A stretch of 64,000 nt of DNA, from the NCBI GenBank assembly GCA_904063045.1, contig CAJFCJ010000001.1, positions 2,797,501 through 2,861,500 on the forward strand, given 5' to 3'. Shown in pieces: positions 10,025 through 21,155 of the stretch. The translations under genes were made by a program, and so were the position numbers. The DNA is from Dimorphilus gyrociliatus. Lineage: Eukaryota > Annelida > Polychaeta > Dinophilidae. The notes beneath the pieces were generated by a model. That model made no database searches. It saw nothing but the letters and a program-made list of their open reading frames with translations, and was not told the origin of the DNA. The first letter of the stretch is position 1. The number at the start of each line of letters is the position of its first letter.

Positions 10025-11258
10025 ATGGGTCTCGAAGTAGAGGAATCAAATACAGCTATTCAAAACGAACCTGAGGTAATTTGTATTATATAGATGTTTA
10101 AATTCAGAAATATTATTTATATCTGGTGTTAGCTGTATATTTTTACATATTTATCATGTAGAACTTCAAGATATTTACCTTGAAGGTCACAGCGTGTTAG
10201 ATTTGTCCCTTGATCATTACCGACAATTGTATAGTAGGTAATCTAGCACTTATTTCTTTTTCTTAATAAATAAGACCGAAATAGTCCAAAATTTCGAGAA
10301 TAATGAAGAAGCTAGTGTAGAGGAAACTGTAGCTGACGAAGAACAAGTAGAGTCAACAGAAGCCGAGTCCAATCAAGATGAAGTATTCCCTTCTACAGAG
10401 TTTCATTTTCGGTAGCGGCAGCCAAATTTATAAGAAAATCATATATTGTTTTAACAAAAACCTTTAAAATGTATTAAATTTGAATTCTGTTCCATTCATC
10501 TTACATATTCTATGCGTAAGCTTACTTAAATTTAATCTATGTATTGTATCAAAAACATCTAGGCTTGCTACCGAATTAGGAACATCTGTAATATTAAATT
10601 AGGTTCTATGATCTCTGCTATTATAATTTTATTTTTGAAGCAATAGTTCTTATTTATTTATAATAGAGTGTTAGTGTACTTAATTATATTCCGTAGATAT
10701 TATCTTATGGTCTTACGGTCTAATTATTTTGAATGACAGAGGCATAATAATTTCATTGCTGGATTTGGCTTGTGAAACAGAGATGATCTTTTCTTCTTTT
10801 ATATCTTAATTAATTAATTTTTTGTCTTTTTAAAACAGGTTGAGGAGGAAGAAGAAGAGGTATGTTTCAATTTAATATTGCATTATTTTATTTATATTGT
10901 TTTATTTCATTCTTCCCTGAACAACAGGAATTAGAGGTGAGTTTTTTCTTTAAATTTTCTTGAATATCTTTCAACTCTTTTCCTTGATTATCTTTAGGAT
11001 CCTCTGGATTCGCTAAAGGAAAGCTGTGGAGAGTCGAGCGCTTGTGCTAGCTACAAAGCTGAATTGGATAAGTGTACTGAGAGAGTGACAAGCCATCCGG
11101 AAACAACTGAGAATTGTTCGCAAGAATTATACGATTTCATGCATTGCGTTGATAAATGCGTAAGTAATCAAAAGTTCATAGATGTTTTATGGCAATTATT
11201 AATATAGTATTTTGAATAATTTTAGGTATCAAAGCAACTATTTAGCAAATTGAAATAG
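10025..11258 (+). CDS. UQCRH: UQCRH, cytochrome bc1 complex hinge subunit
   Basis: MGLE start and an acidic run leading into DPLDSLKESC identify the Complex III hinge protein (subunit 6/8). Six exons (10025-10075, 10275-10382, 10839-10859, 10928-10936, 10998-11159, 11226-11258) give 127 residues; the human precursor has 91. Conserved cysteines appear in ESCGESSACASYKAEL...CTERV, ENCSQELYDFMHCVDKC and KQLFSKLK at the end. The protein sits in the intermembrane space between cytochromes c1 and c. Two oddities are visible. Exon 4 is a 9-nt microexon encoding E-L-E. Exon 2 (108 nt, in frame) adds 36 mostly acidic residues not present in human UQCRH, so exon 2 may be skipped in some transcripts. 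AATAAA at 11347-11352 is a likely poly(A) signal. Confidence 0.93.
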
Positions 11259-11441
11259 AATACAACAATGTTCACATACATTTAAGTGACTTTAGATGAT
11301 AATTGAAAAAAAAACACCTAATAATAATATCATCCGAATGTTTTTCAATAAACAACAAGAAGTATAGCGTTTGTTTGGAATTGTTTTTTTTATTTTATAT
11401 TTGATAAAAATAACTCTAGATAAAATTTTTAATACTCCAAA

Positions 11442-14400
11442 CTAGGCAGCTCCAACCAATTCGTAGCAATCGCTACCTTTCTTCAATAGAAATCCGTGAT
11501 CGTTGATTTTTTGAATCAGCTTTCCAAAATCAGGTCCTTCAGCAATATTCTACAAGAAAGCAATATTTAATTTACTCTGAACGCTAATTTTAGCAATATT
11601 CATTTACTTTAGCTAGATTTCTTAATTCTCTAAAAGTGAACAACTTATTTCCTGTTGAATCGAAATAATGACGCAATTTTTGCAGATATGTTTTAACCTG
11701 TTCAGTTAGTAAATTAGATTATTCAAAAAAGGAACAATTCTGAAAGAGATATTTAAGTGTCTCACCTGACTGCGACCGGTTAGTCCGACTCCCATTTGGG
11801 ATCTTGAGAAATCAACCTTTCCTTCCTCATCAGAATACGTATCTAGGAGACTATATTCCATCATTTCTATAACATCCATAGCATCTTCTACTGTAACTTC
11901 CTCTCGAAGGTCGACTTTTGCTCTGGCTTCAGCCAATCGCATCAGGCTCTCCAGCTGTCTTGCAGTTATTGGTAAATAATCGGCTGAACTGTATTTTTCC
12001 AACCAATCAACATGAAATTTTCGAAGAACTTCGCCAGCTTCTGCGGTGAGTTTAGGTGCAACAAATTTTCGAGCATATGCAACATATTTTCGGAATAATT
12101 CGACAGGTAATAAATCGATTTCTCCATTCTTTGCCCTCAGTTGTCGATGTAAGCGAGAAGATTTCTTCTTTTTATTGAATTCTATGTCCTGTTATATTAA
12201 AGGTTTACAACAAACAATATAGTGTATACCCTAAATAAAATATCTTATAGTAATAGTAAAAAATATCTGATGAACATACTTGCATATCTTGAACCATATC
12301 AGAGTTATGCATTTGCATAACATGAGATGACAAAAGTCTATCTGTTTCCTTTAATATAGAAATATCATTGAAGATTTTGAAAAGGTTTTATTTTAAGACT
12401 CAAACCTCATCCGGCCTATCCAATAATATAAAAACTAGATCAAATCTTGATAGTAAAGCACTTCCCATTCTTAAAATAGATTAAATGAATTAAATAAAAT
12501 TCGAATATTGTTTGTAAATGATAGGAAAGTTTACCGTAAATTTTCTGACACAGTTTTCGATTGCTTATATTCTCCACCAGACGGATTAGCTGCAGCCATA
12601 ATTGAAGTTCTTGATGGTAGATTACAAACTATACCTCCTTTAGAAAAGCTAATAGTTTGTTGCTCCATCGACTCAAGGAGAGCTTGATGCTGCTTTGACA
12701 TTTTATCTAACTCATCAACGCAACAAACGCCTTTGTCTGCCAAAATAAGGGCTCCTCCTTCCATTGTATAGTCATTGCCATCGCCACTCTTGCGAGCAGT
12801 TACCTTAAAAATATAATTTGAAAGTTTTTAAAATTTACTCTCCGTAGCAACTCAATTAATCAGCCTATACCGTTAAACCTGATGAAGATGCAGAATTACC
12901 ACAGACATAAACGTTTCGGCTTGCAACAGAGGCAATACTTCGAAGCATTTGGCTCTTGCCCAAACCAGGATCACCAACTATCAAAATATGAATAGACCCT
13001 CGAGAAGGAATTATATTTTTCTTCGTTTGCTATCGTTATTACATTTTCAGCTAATTAGAAACATTTCAGGATTTACTTACGACTGAATTTTCATAATCAC
13101 CACCTCCAGAAAACAATGATAAAACTAATCCAGCCTTTACTAAATCATGTCCATAGACCATTGGACAAAGCGATTTAACCAATAATCTAAAGATATTCTT
13201 TTCAGAGTGAATAGCTCTTACGACTTGAAGGTCATTTTCGGAAAAATAGACATCAATAGATGAGAGAGGACTATCATTGCTTCTTTCGTTTACGATGGCA
13301 TTCACATCCAAATAAAAACAAAGTGAATTTTGCGATCGTCCCTTTCCCTTCCCTTAAAAACAAATCAAGATCTATTAAAGAAGAAAGTAATCAAAGAAAT
13401 AAACAAAAATACCTTGCTCTATATCTTGTACTTTAACGATACCAGTTACTTCTACTAAATCTCCCGGAATACAAGAATCCACTAATTGCAATAGTATTAT
13501 TAGACTTTATGATAAATTACTCTAAAATAACAATTTACTACCAAGTTCATTAAGAAGTTGGCATTCTATTGTTCTAGGAATATCACTTGCTTTAACACTT
13601 TCTTCTTTCTCTACTTCTTGAACCCTTGTTTGGAAAGTTAAGTTTGAAAATCTTAATTTTCTTTTTATAAGTTATATATAAATACCTGATGAATTGTAAA
13701 TCGGTACATATAGTTTGTCGACTATTTAATAAAGGCGTAAATGATTTACTTCTACAGTCTACATTCGGACACTGATAGTTAAGAAAAAATATTAACTTTT
13801 CATTAATTATCTAATTTAATTATTCTAATACAAACTAACGTCAATAGGTTCTTGAATTCTTCCATCATGGCACTGTTCAACCGCTATCATTCTACACTCG
13901 TCGCATCTATAAGCAATTTGTAATGTATACTGCTTATTATTTCCAACTGACACAACCACACCCCTTATACTTATAAATCTACCAAGAGTTTTATGATGAA
14001 TATCAGTAATAAGTGATAAGGGTTTCAAATTTATAATTCTAGCATAAATCTTTGGCGCGGTACATTTTTTTGAGAAAACTTTCTCGTGATAATTCAAAAT
14101 TCTCTAGATATTAAAATTGAATCTGGTATTAAAATTTAGTTTTTTAAAGATGAAATAAACTTTACTTGATGCATAGCCAATCCAAGGCAATTAATAATTA
14201 ACGATGGATTCGATTGAAATAAATCAGCTATTGTTGGTAAACGATTTGATATAACGTCTGTAGATGATAATAAGTTAGAATTAATCTAAAATTCTTAGTT
14301 CCTCTTACTTTCTTCTCTAATTAAATGAGTGAAATCGATAAAAAAGTATTCATTTGTTTTGATTTTTAACTGTAAAACAGTGATATAATTAATAAAAATT

Positions 14401-14864
14401 TGGAATAAAGTAGAGAAAATATTTACGAAATCAAATTCATTATCAGCTTCGTCTAAATAGTCCATGAATACTTTAACTTTGTGATCAATTCCTGGATTTT
14501 CGATGCATTCTATAGATATAAATTTAATGAATATTTTATATTAAACAATACGTACTTCAAACTTTTATATGATTTCAGACTTACTTTGGCCAGCAAAATA
14601 ATGATGCCAGCCAGCATAAGGACATATATCATCCATCTTAGATTGCTTGGATTGATGTTCGTTAGATTGGTCCTTATAATGATTTCGCTTCGATTCGGAA
14701 GTATCTTTCATAACGTTTTAAGAGTTAAATACAACAAAAGTAAGTTGAAAGAACATTAAGATTCACATACGATTCTTTCCTCTCCTACTGTAATTGCCTC
14801 TCTTAAACCATTTACCACGACCATCACCTCTTCTTTTTGAACTATTATTTTCCTCGATTGGCAT
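11442..14864 (-). CDS. MCM8: MCM8 DNA helicase
   Basis: Seventeen exons, from 14771-14864 to 11442-11549, join in phase to 798 residues (human about 840). The N terminus is Gly/Arg-rich (RRGDGRGKWFKRGNYSRRGK), as in MCM8. Then come PYAGWHHYFAG, the OB/zinc ribbon region (IRGVVVSV, CDECRM, CPNVDCRSKSFTPL), LCPMVYGHDLVKAGL, Walker A GDPGLGKS, Walker B region VDELDKM, sensor AAANPSGGEY, arginine finger SRFD, and the C-terminal RQLESLMRLAEARAKVDLREE and TYSDEEG blocks diagnostic of MCM8. MCM8 partners MCM9 in homologous recombination and crosslink repair. The usual DEFDKM is DELDKM here. It is convergent with UQCRH (183 bp) and divergent from the VPS9 gene (397 bp). The exon at 13840-14103 has an alternative acceptor AG two bases on. 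Confidence 0.95.
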
Positions 14865-15261
14865 ATTCTAAATAGTTTTTCAATGTTAAATAAGATATTT
14901 TAGTTAAAAAAAATTTCGAAAAGTTTGAAAAGATAAACTCTTAGATTATCGCTCGGTTCCGACCAGTTTATAAAATAGAATAGAGTATGTTTTCTTATGA
15001 GTACATATAGATAGAGTGGTGTTGTCAGCAGCCATCTACTATGTTGAATCGCAGAAATTAAGATTTATCAGTCATGTTGTGAGATTATGTGAGACATTAA
15101 ATATTTAATTTCTTCTGAGTTCTGCAAATGGGTAGAAAACTTATAGGCAAAATTCACTGGTAAAAACGACATTGTTCTAGTTTGGTACGTAAACATATTA
15201 AGCAAAAAATATCCTGTTAATTATATAATCTCTAATTGTAGCTTGAAAGTTACTTGGAATA

Positions 15262-17504
15262 ATGCTTTTACAAATTTGTTATGAATGGAAAAATGAAAAG
15301 ATTACAAAGTCATTTGATGGAATTACCCTACTCCAAGGCTTTAGACCATGGTGTGACCTTATGGATAAAAACAAACGAGTTGAGGCTGTACCAACTTTTC
15401 AACCTATTCACTGGTTTAAGGTTTTTATGATAAAGCAAATAGATATAAGCTGCTTTGAGAGGAAATTAAGAGTGAAATGGAATAAAAATCAAAATGAATT
15501 TACTGAAAGAGAGTTATCGGATAATCTTATTCATAGTGATCTTTTCTCAAGAGCATTTAATTTATGTGTTCAACCCGTTAAACGGGAGGATCTCGGCAGA
15601 GTTTTGTTAGAGTTTCTAAATATTTCGCTATTCCCAGCAATACCTATTGTAGAAGATTGCGTAGAGGAACTGCATCAGGCTATAGCTCAACTGCAAAAAT
15701 ATGTTGACGATCACAATCGAAGACTTAATCTCAAAAATGACACGGTTAAAAGTAACCAAAAGCATGTGATATTACTTTTAATGAAACTAATTGAAGAGAC
15801 TGATGTTATTAATAATCCTATTGAATTAACATACTATAAAAAGGAGGAAGTTGAATGGTTTTCGAGAGAGTTAGAAAGTGTAAAAAGATGGATGGAAGTT
15901 ACACTAGAAGCTGAAATTAAATCAGAAATTTCTGATAATAGATTTAAGTTTTTAAATGAACTATTCAATCCATACAAAACAGCTATTGGAAATGTTGGCG
16001 ATATCCTTCGTAATTGGAGAGAAAGGAGTTTGTTTCGTTTTAAAAAATACAGCAAAAATTCAATTAGAGAAAAATTATACGCTGTGCAAGAAGCTAAAGA
16101 AAGTGTTGTCAAAGCCAAACAGGTAAAACTGCACTCTAGCTATATTGAAATAATATAAGGTTAACTATAGATTATATAAATTTATACTGTATATATATGC
16201 TAGTCTGTATAATATAATGGTTCTGTAGTTAGGACATCAATATAATAATTTTTTGATAATATTCACATAAAAGAGGTATCACAGCACTTACAAATTAATA
16301 TCAGTAAGGATCGACTGAATATGTTTTAGTAATTTCTTATCATAAGATATCGGACATTGACTTTAGACTATTGTTAATAGCACAGTCTAACATTTTTCAG
16401 GAGAGGCAAGTATCTCTGGATCGGAAAATGGTTATAAACGCTTTAATTGAGGCTGCCAAATCATCCTTTCGTGGAGTACCTAGTCATAATTTGTTGGGAA
16501 CATATCCAGAACTTTTTGTCTTAGATGGAGCTAAACCGTCAACCTTAGAGGAGAACATTGAATACTTGATAATAAAAAATGAGACAATTTTTGACAAGCA
16601 TCAAAATTTTTGCATGGAAATTGTTAAAAAATGTAAGACTCTATCACCGCCTGAAAGGAAAGCAACAGATACAAAAGCCAGAGGACTTCGAAGGAGCATG
16701 ACTTTACCAAATCGATTGTCTGGAACAATCAACTCTCTTAATCGCCCAGATTTCGAGAAATTTGAACAATTTTTGTCTGATTTCTGGAAAACTTCTGTTC
16801 CTAGTCACTTTCTCGAAATGACTGAACTGCTAATCTCTGAATTGTCCAGTGACTTTAAAGATAATGTTGATAGTATTGAAAAAATATATATTCGACATTT
16901 TTATGTCGCTATTCATCGACCTATATTGGAAGTCTATCAACGCTTTTACAGAGATCGTCTTGAAAATACTTCCTGTTTAACTTTTGAAGACTTAAAAATG
17001 GAAGAAAGTGACGTAGTGAAGGAGATATTTAACGAAATGGAATTTTCCGATGATGAAGACAGTTGTAGTACAACAAAACCCAGAAATGAATTTTACGACT
17101 ATCCAGACACAGCTGTAGATGCTATGAGATTGGAAGAGATAAAAATGAATATTCCTTGTGAGAAGCCGCCCTACTTTAACAGTCAATATAAAAAGAAATT
17201 GGGAAAAGTATATGAAAGTTTGTTACAAGCTAGCTCCTGTCCAATTCCCGAACTGGCCATGGAACATTTAAAAGCGGCATTCGAATCATACAGGCAGGTA
17301 CTCAAACTATCGAAGATAAACGGCGATACGATACCTGACGCTTTAGTTATATTATTATTGAACATTGATTCATCAATGCTTTTAGATTTGTTCTCAAACG
17401 TTTCATTTTTCTTTAACGTAAATCCTCAAAATCACAGCCAAGATAGTTATTGTTTATTGACACACTTTACTGCAGCAGGCCACTATTTATATTCCATATT
17501 CTAA
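15262..17504 (+). CDS. VPS9-domain-like protein, putative Rab5-family GEF
   Basis: Two large exons (15262-16122 and 16401-17504) give 654 residues. The C-terminal 100 residues read like a VPS9 domain: helices PELAMEHLKAAFESYRQVLKL, then GDTIPDALVILLL (the ADDLLPxL region that carries the catalytic Asp) and DSYCLLTHFTAAGHYL (the GYxLTSLxAA region with Tyr and Thr). A preceding helical segment (SIEKIYIRHFYVAIHRPI) fits the helical layer before VPS9 domains. VPS9 proteins exchange GDP for GTP on Rab5/Rab21. I do not recognise the N-terminal half; its middle is helical with a Ser/Arg patch (RGLRRSMTLP). One extra residue lies between the Tyr and Thr positions compared with Rabex-5 or VARP. A 5' UTR intron probably runs 15185-15242. 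It is not obviously RIN, ALS2, VARP, GAPVD1 or VPS9D1. Confidence 0.6.
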
Positions 17505-17926
17505 ATCATCTGTTTTCTTGAGTTGTTAATACTTTCTCAATAATCATCTAAGAAATTAATTGGGTAATTTTTGACACATAAAACTTACAATGAAAGATAA
17601 CCCAAAAGATCATACAACATAAAAAAAAGTCTGTTTTAAAGACGTCTCCTGTTTGTCAAAATGCCACTGAATTAAATTGTTACTTTCTCTCTCTTTTCCT
17701 TTCTGTTGTGTAAAAGATGATAAATGCAAAAACAAACAAAAATTTGATACCACTACAACTCCATTAAAAAAAATAAAAACACGCATTTAAAGAAAATAAA
17801 TAAACAAACAATAATTTAATGTTATTTTGTTTTTTTTTTCAAAAAGTTGAATTGATATTTTCAAATTATTTTTTTTTATTTAATACAAATAAATAAATAA
17901 AAACCAGAATAATATATGATTTATTC
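17505..17926. other. Intergenic region VPS9 gene / EGF gene
   Basis: No gene seen. AT-rich sequence with several A- and T-tracts and scattered AATAAA-like words. It must contain the VPS9 gene 3' UTR and the promoter of the EGF-protein gene. Confidence 0.5.
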
Positions 17927-20546
17927 ATGAAGTTTCTATTAATTTTAATAATTTATTCAAATTTATTCACAAGTATAAAAGCTTTTAATACAAAATTAGG
18001 AAGAAGGAAAAATGTCTTTCTAAATAAGAAAAAGTAAAAATAACAAATCAAACAAAAATATGAAAATTGTATATTATGTTTTTTTTTAAAAAAACAAATA
18101 ATTATCAATAAAATAAATAGGGCTTTACAAATTCTTAAAACGAGAAGAAGAGTTAGAAGAGGACTGGAAAATGAAGCTTTGTAAGATTCTTATTAAATTG
18201 AAACAAGATTCTATGGATAAATATCAATTTTATATAATTGTAGCTATAAAAAGCTAGAGTCTGAGGAAATTCAAGAATTTATGAAAGTCTGTCCTCATTT
18301 AAAAGACATAAAATTGAATGGAAAAGAATATGGATACTATGTTACTGATAGATCCGCTTTCTGGGAAGAAACACTCTATTTAGCAGTTTCAGAAGTTAGG
18401 TTTTGTTGTCGTAGATACGTTGGTACGTCATTATTCTCTCTTAAGATTGGTTTATTCATTTTGCAATCTCACAAGGCGGTTGGTTTGGCTATCCTTTTAT
18501 TTATGAGAAAACAACTGGTACTAGAAGACCATTTAACTGGGGGAGGGTGGACGCAACTAACGAAGAAAGACAAGAAAGTTTAAAAAGCTTTTATATTCTA
18601 AAATATTCATTAAAAAACATTCATATATTGTATTCTATCTATTCATATAGCAAATGAACACAAATTAGAAACAATAGCGGAAATCGTTGAAGAAACTTAC
18701 GAAAAAACTCAAGGTACTCAGAAAGGCGATTTGAGTTATGATGAATTTCAAGCTGATAGAATAGTAATTAATATTAAAATAGATAAACAAACAATAGGAA
18801 ACATTTATCCATAAAAAATTAGGGCATATATATAGGAATTTGGGATTGTTTATACGTATCGAAATCGAAACTTTGCCCAGATCCGTGTAATCGTCCAGAT
18901 ATATGTAGAAAACCAAATACGGAGTCAAATATCCCGTGTAGATCATACGTATCGGATAAAATGAAACTTAAAGTGAAGAAATACTTCGACATTGATAAAA
19001 GTGATCAGTAAGATAAGAACAATTCCTTTAATATATATATATATATATATATATAGATATCTATACAAATCTTACATCTCCTTTTAGTATATATAGAAAA
19101 ACTGCTCATCTGTACGGTAAAGATTATTATTGCCAATGTAAACCTGGTTATAGTTGGCAAACAGAAAGAAAACAATGCGTTAAAAGTAAGAGTTTTAAGT
19201 ATCCTTTTTATATGTTTCTTATTATTATTATTATTATGTCTATATAGAAAATCGTTGTGTCTCTAGGGAAATTGTTTGTCGGAATGGTGGAACTTGTTTT
19301 GTACGAAAAGATAGCTAATTCATTTATTCAATAAACTATTGAACTTTATTCATATTTGTTGTTTTCATTTAGGAATCTGATGATGGTTTTACCTGCCTTT
19401 GTACGGGTGCATTTAAAGGACCATTTTGTAGAATAAATAGAAATCCTTGTAATTCACCAAAAGTGTCAATCTATGAATTAGGTTGTATTGAATTTTCAAA
19501 TTGTAAGAGAGATCCGCAAAATTCTTTAGGATATTGGTAAGATAATGAAACAAGAATTTGATGGATAATTTTTGAACTATTCCAAAAAAGGTGTCTATGT
19601 CCAAAAGGTTATGAACATTCTGAAGAGAATAATAATATTAACATTTGGAAGAGAAATCCTAGATGTTATGATATCAATGAATGTAAAAAGGTTGCATTTT
19701 GTCTATCTATTCAATTTTCTATATATATTATTAACTACTCTTGTTTAAACATATACAGAATATTCATAAATGCAATGAAGGATCAACGTGCATCAATACA
19801 AGAGGAAGTTATAGGTGTATCTGTCCTCCAGGAGTTGTTGGTATCTATTGCCAAAATAATATAGCAAAAGATAAAATTGGGTTCTTTGGCAATATTCACC
19901 TAAAGCATGATTGTTCAAAATCTTGCGGTATAAGTTACAGAGTTTACCAGCAAAGCTGCCTTTGTCGTAACGGTAAAATAATATATATATTTATTAAATT
20001 AAATTATAGAGAAAGCTTTATAATTAATAGAAGAAACTGGAAAGATAGCTACTTGTTATACACCAAGCTATTGTTTGGTCAATCCAATACCAAACGGCTA
20101 TAATTATTCAATAGAACTTGTTGGTAAAGACAATAGGCCGGTTCTTATATTGGAAAAATACGAAAAATGCGAAATACCAGAATGTAAGGAAAACTATTGT
20201 TCGGATGAGGATGGGAAATTAGTTCCTTGTCAAACTAGGAAAAATGACGCAAAGGAAGGAGAAGTTATACCTTCATTCTGTAAAATTTTCAATTAAATAT
20301 TACTTTTCTTTTATTAAATATCCATTTACAACAGATCAAGATGATGACATACTACCAAACAAGAATGATGATGATATATGGAAAAAGCCGGAACCTTGTC
20401 AATACGACGATTATAATCCTGGATGTAAGAATGTAGAAACTGATTATAGGTTTAAAGAATACGATGAAAATTTTGCATCAATATTATACATCAATTCTTC
20501 TATTCTTCTCTTTACTGTTGCAGTTGTAATAACACTTACTCAGTAG
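17927..20546 (+). CDS. Secreted EGF-repeat protein with furin-like site and GPI-type tail (unrecognised)
   Basis: Thirteen exons join in phase to 611 residues: 17927-18033, 18121-18180, 18244-18422, 18476-18577, 18651-18763, 18823-19007, 19088-19185, 19248-19300, 19373-19536, 19591-19690, 19759-19972, 20031-20279, 20335-20546. A signal peptide (MKFLLILIIYSNLFTSIKA) precedes a basic KTRRRVRRG site that looks furin-cleavable. A novel region with CPHLKDIKL and CCRRYVGGWFGYP follows, then a cysteine-rich region and EGF-like modules: CRNGGTC...CLCTGAFKGPFC, and a calcium-binding type starting DINEC with CINTRGSYRCICPPG. The C terminus is hydrophobic with no cytoplasmic tail (ILYINSSILLFTVAVVITLTQ), which suggests a GPI signal. 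I do not recognise an orthologue. The acceptor at 18822 and the donor at 20280 were selected by reading phase. Confidence 0.65.
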
Positions 20547-21155
20547 GGTTTATTGTTTTTTATTTTCCTTGTTATTGATATTTAAAAACTTCTCTATTTA
20601 ATAGTAAAATTCCATTCTTAATAAAAAAAAAAGAAATAACTAATAATGCATAAAATGTTGAGATTTTTTTACTTTTGTTTTTCCTTAAAAAGGACAAACA
20701 AAACCAAAAAAAGAAAACAAAAAAAAATTGATAAAAACTCACTCAGACTAGAAAGTTATAAGCAACAAACAAACAAACAAAAAGACTTCATAAAGCAGTA
20801 TGAAAGAAATAATTTGAAAACTGAACAAAAAGAAAACAATTGTTTTTCGACTCAAAATGTTCGCAGGAAGGATGGATAACAAAAAGATAAAATGCCGGTT
20901 TCTGTGCTTTTTTTTCTAATTGAACATAGTAAAAACTATATAATTTATATTCATATATAGTAGCTAGCTATGTGTAATAAAACTTTTTTTTCTGATTTTG
21001 TTTAGAAGGGTTGAGAAAAAGATTTTTATAGTTTTTTTCAAATTCTACTGGTTGATTTGCATAAGTAGATAAAGAGAGAGAGAGAGAAAAGTGAAAGAAA
21101 TGAAAGTATGAAAAAAGGTAGTATCAAGGGATTCAAAAAAGTATACGTAATCCTT
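20547..21155. other. Convergent intergenic region
   Basis: No gene seen in about 610 bp. Lys-rich frames such as 20646-20879 come from A-rich sequence. A short GA run is at 21071-21085. It holds the facing 3' UTRs of the EGF gene and the winged-helix gene. Confidence 0.5.

Noticed and set aside
10383-10418. Exon 2 of UQCRH running on to a stop at about 10414
   Set aside because: A GT donor at 10383 splits it in phase with the next exon; the read-through form would lose the whole conserved hinge domain.
20646-20879. Lys/Gln/Asn-rich 77-codon frame
   Set aside because: A-rich 3' flank of the EGF gene; no homology or splice signal supports it.
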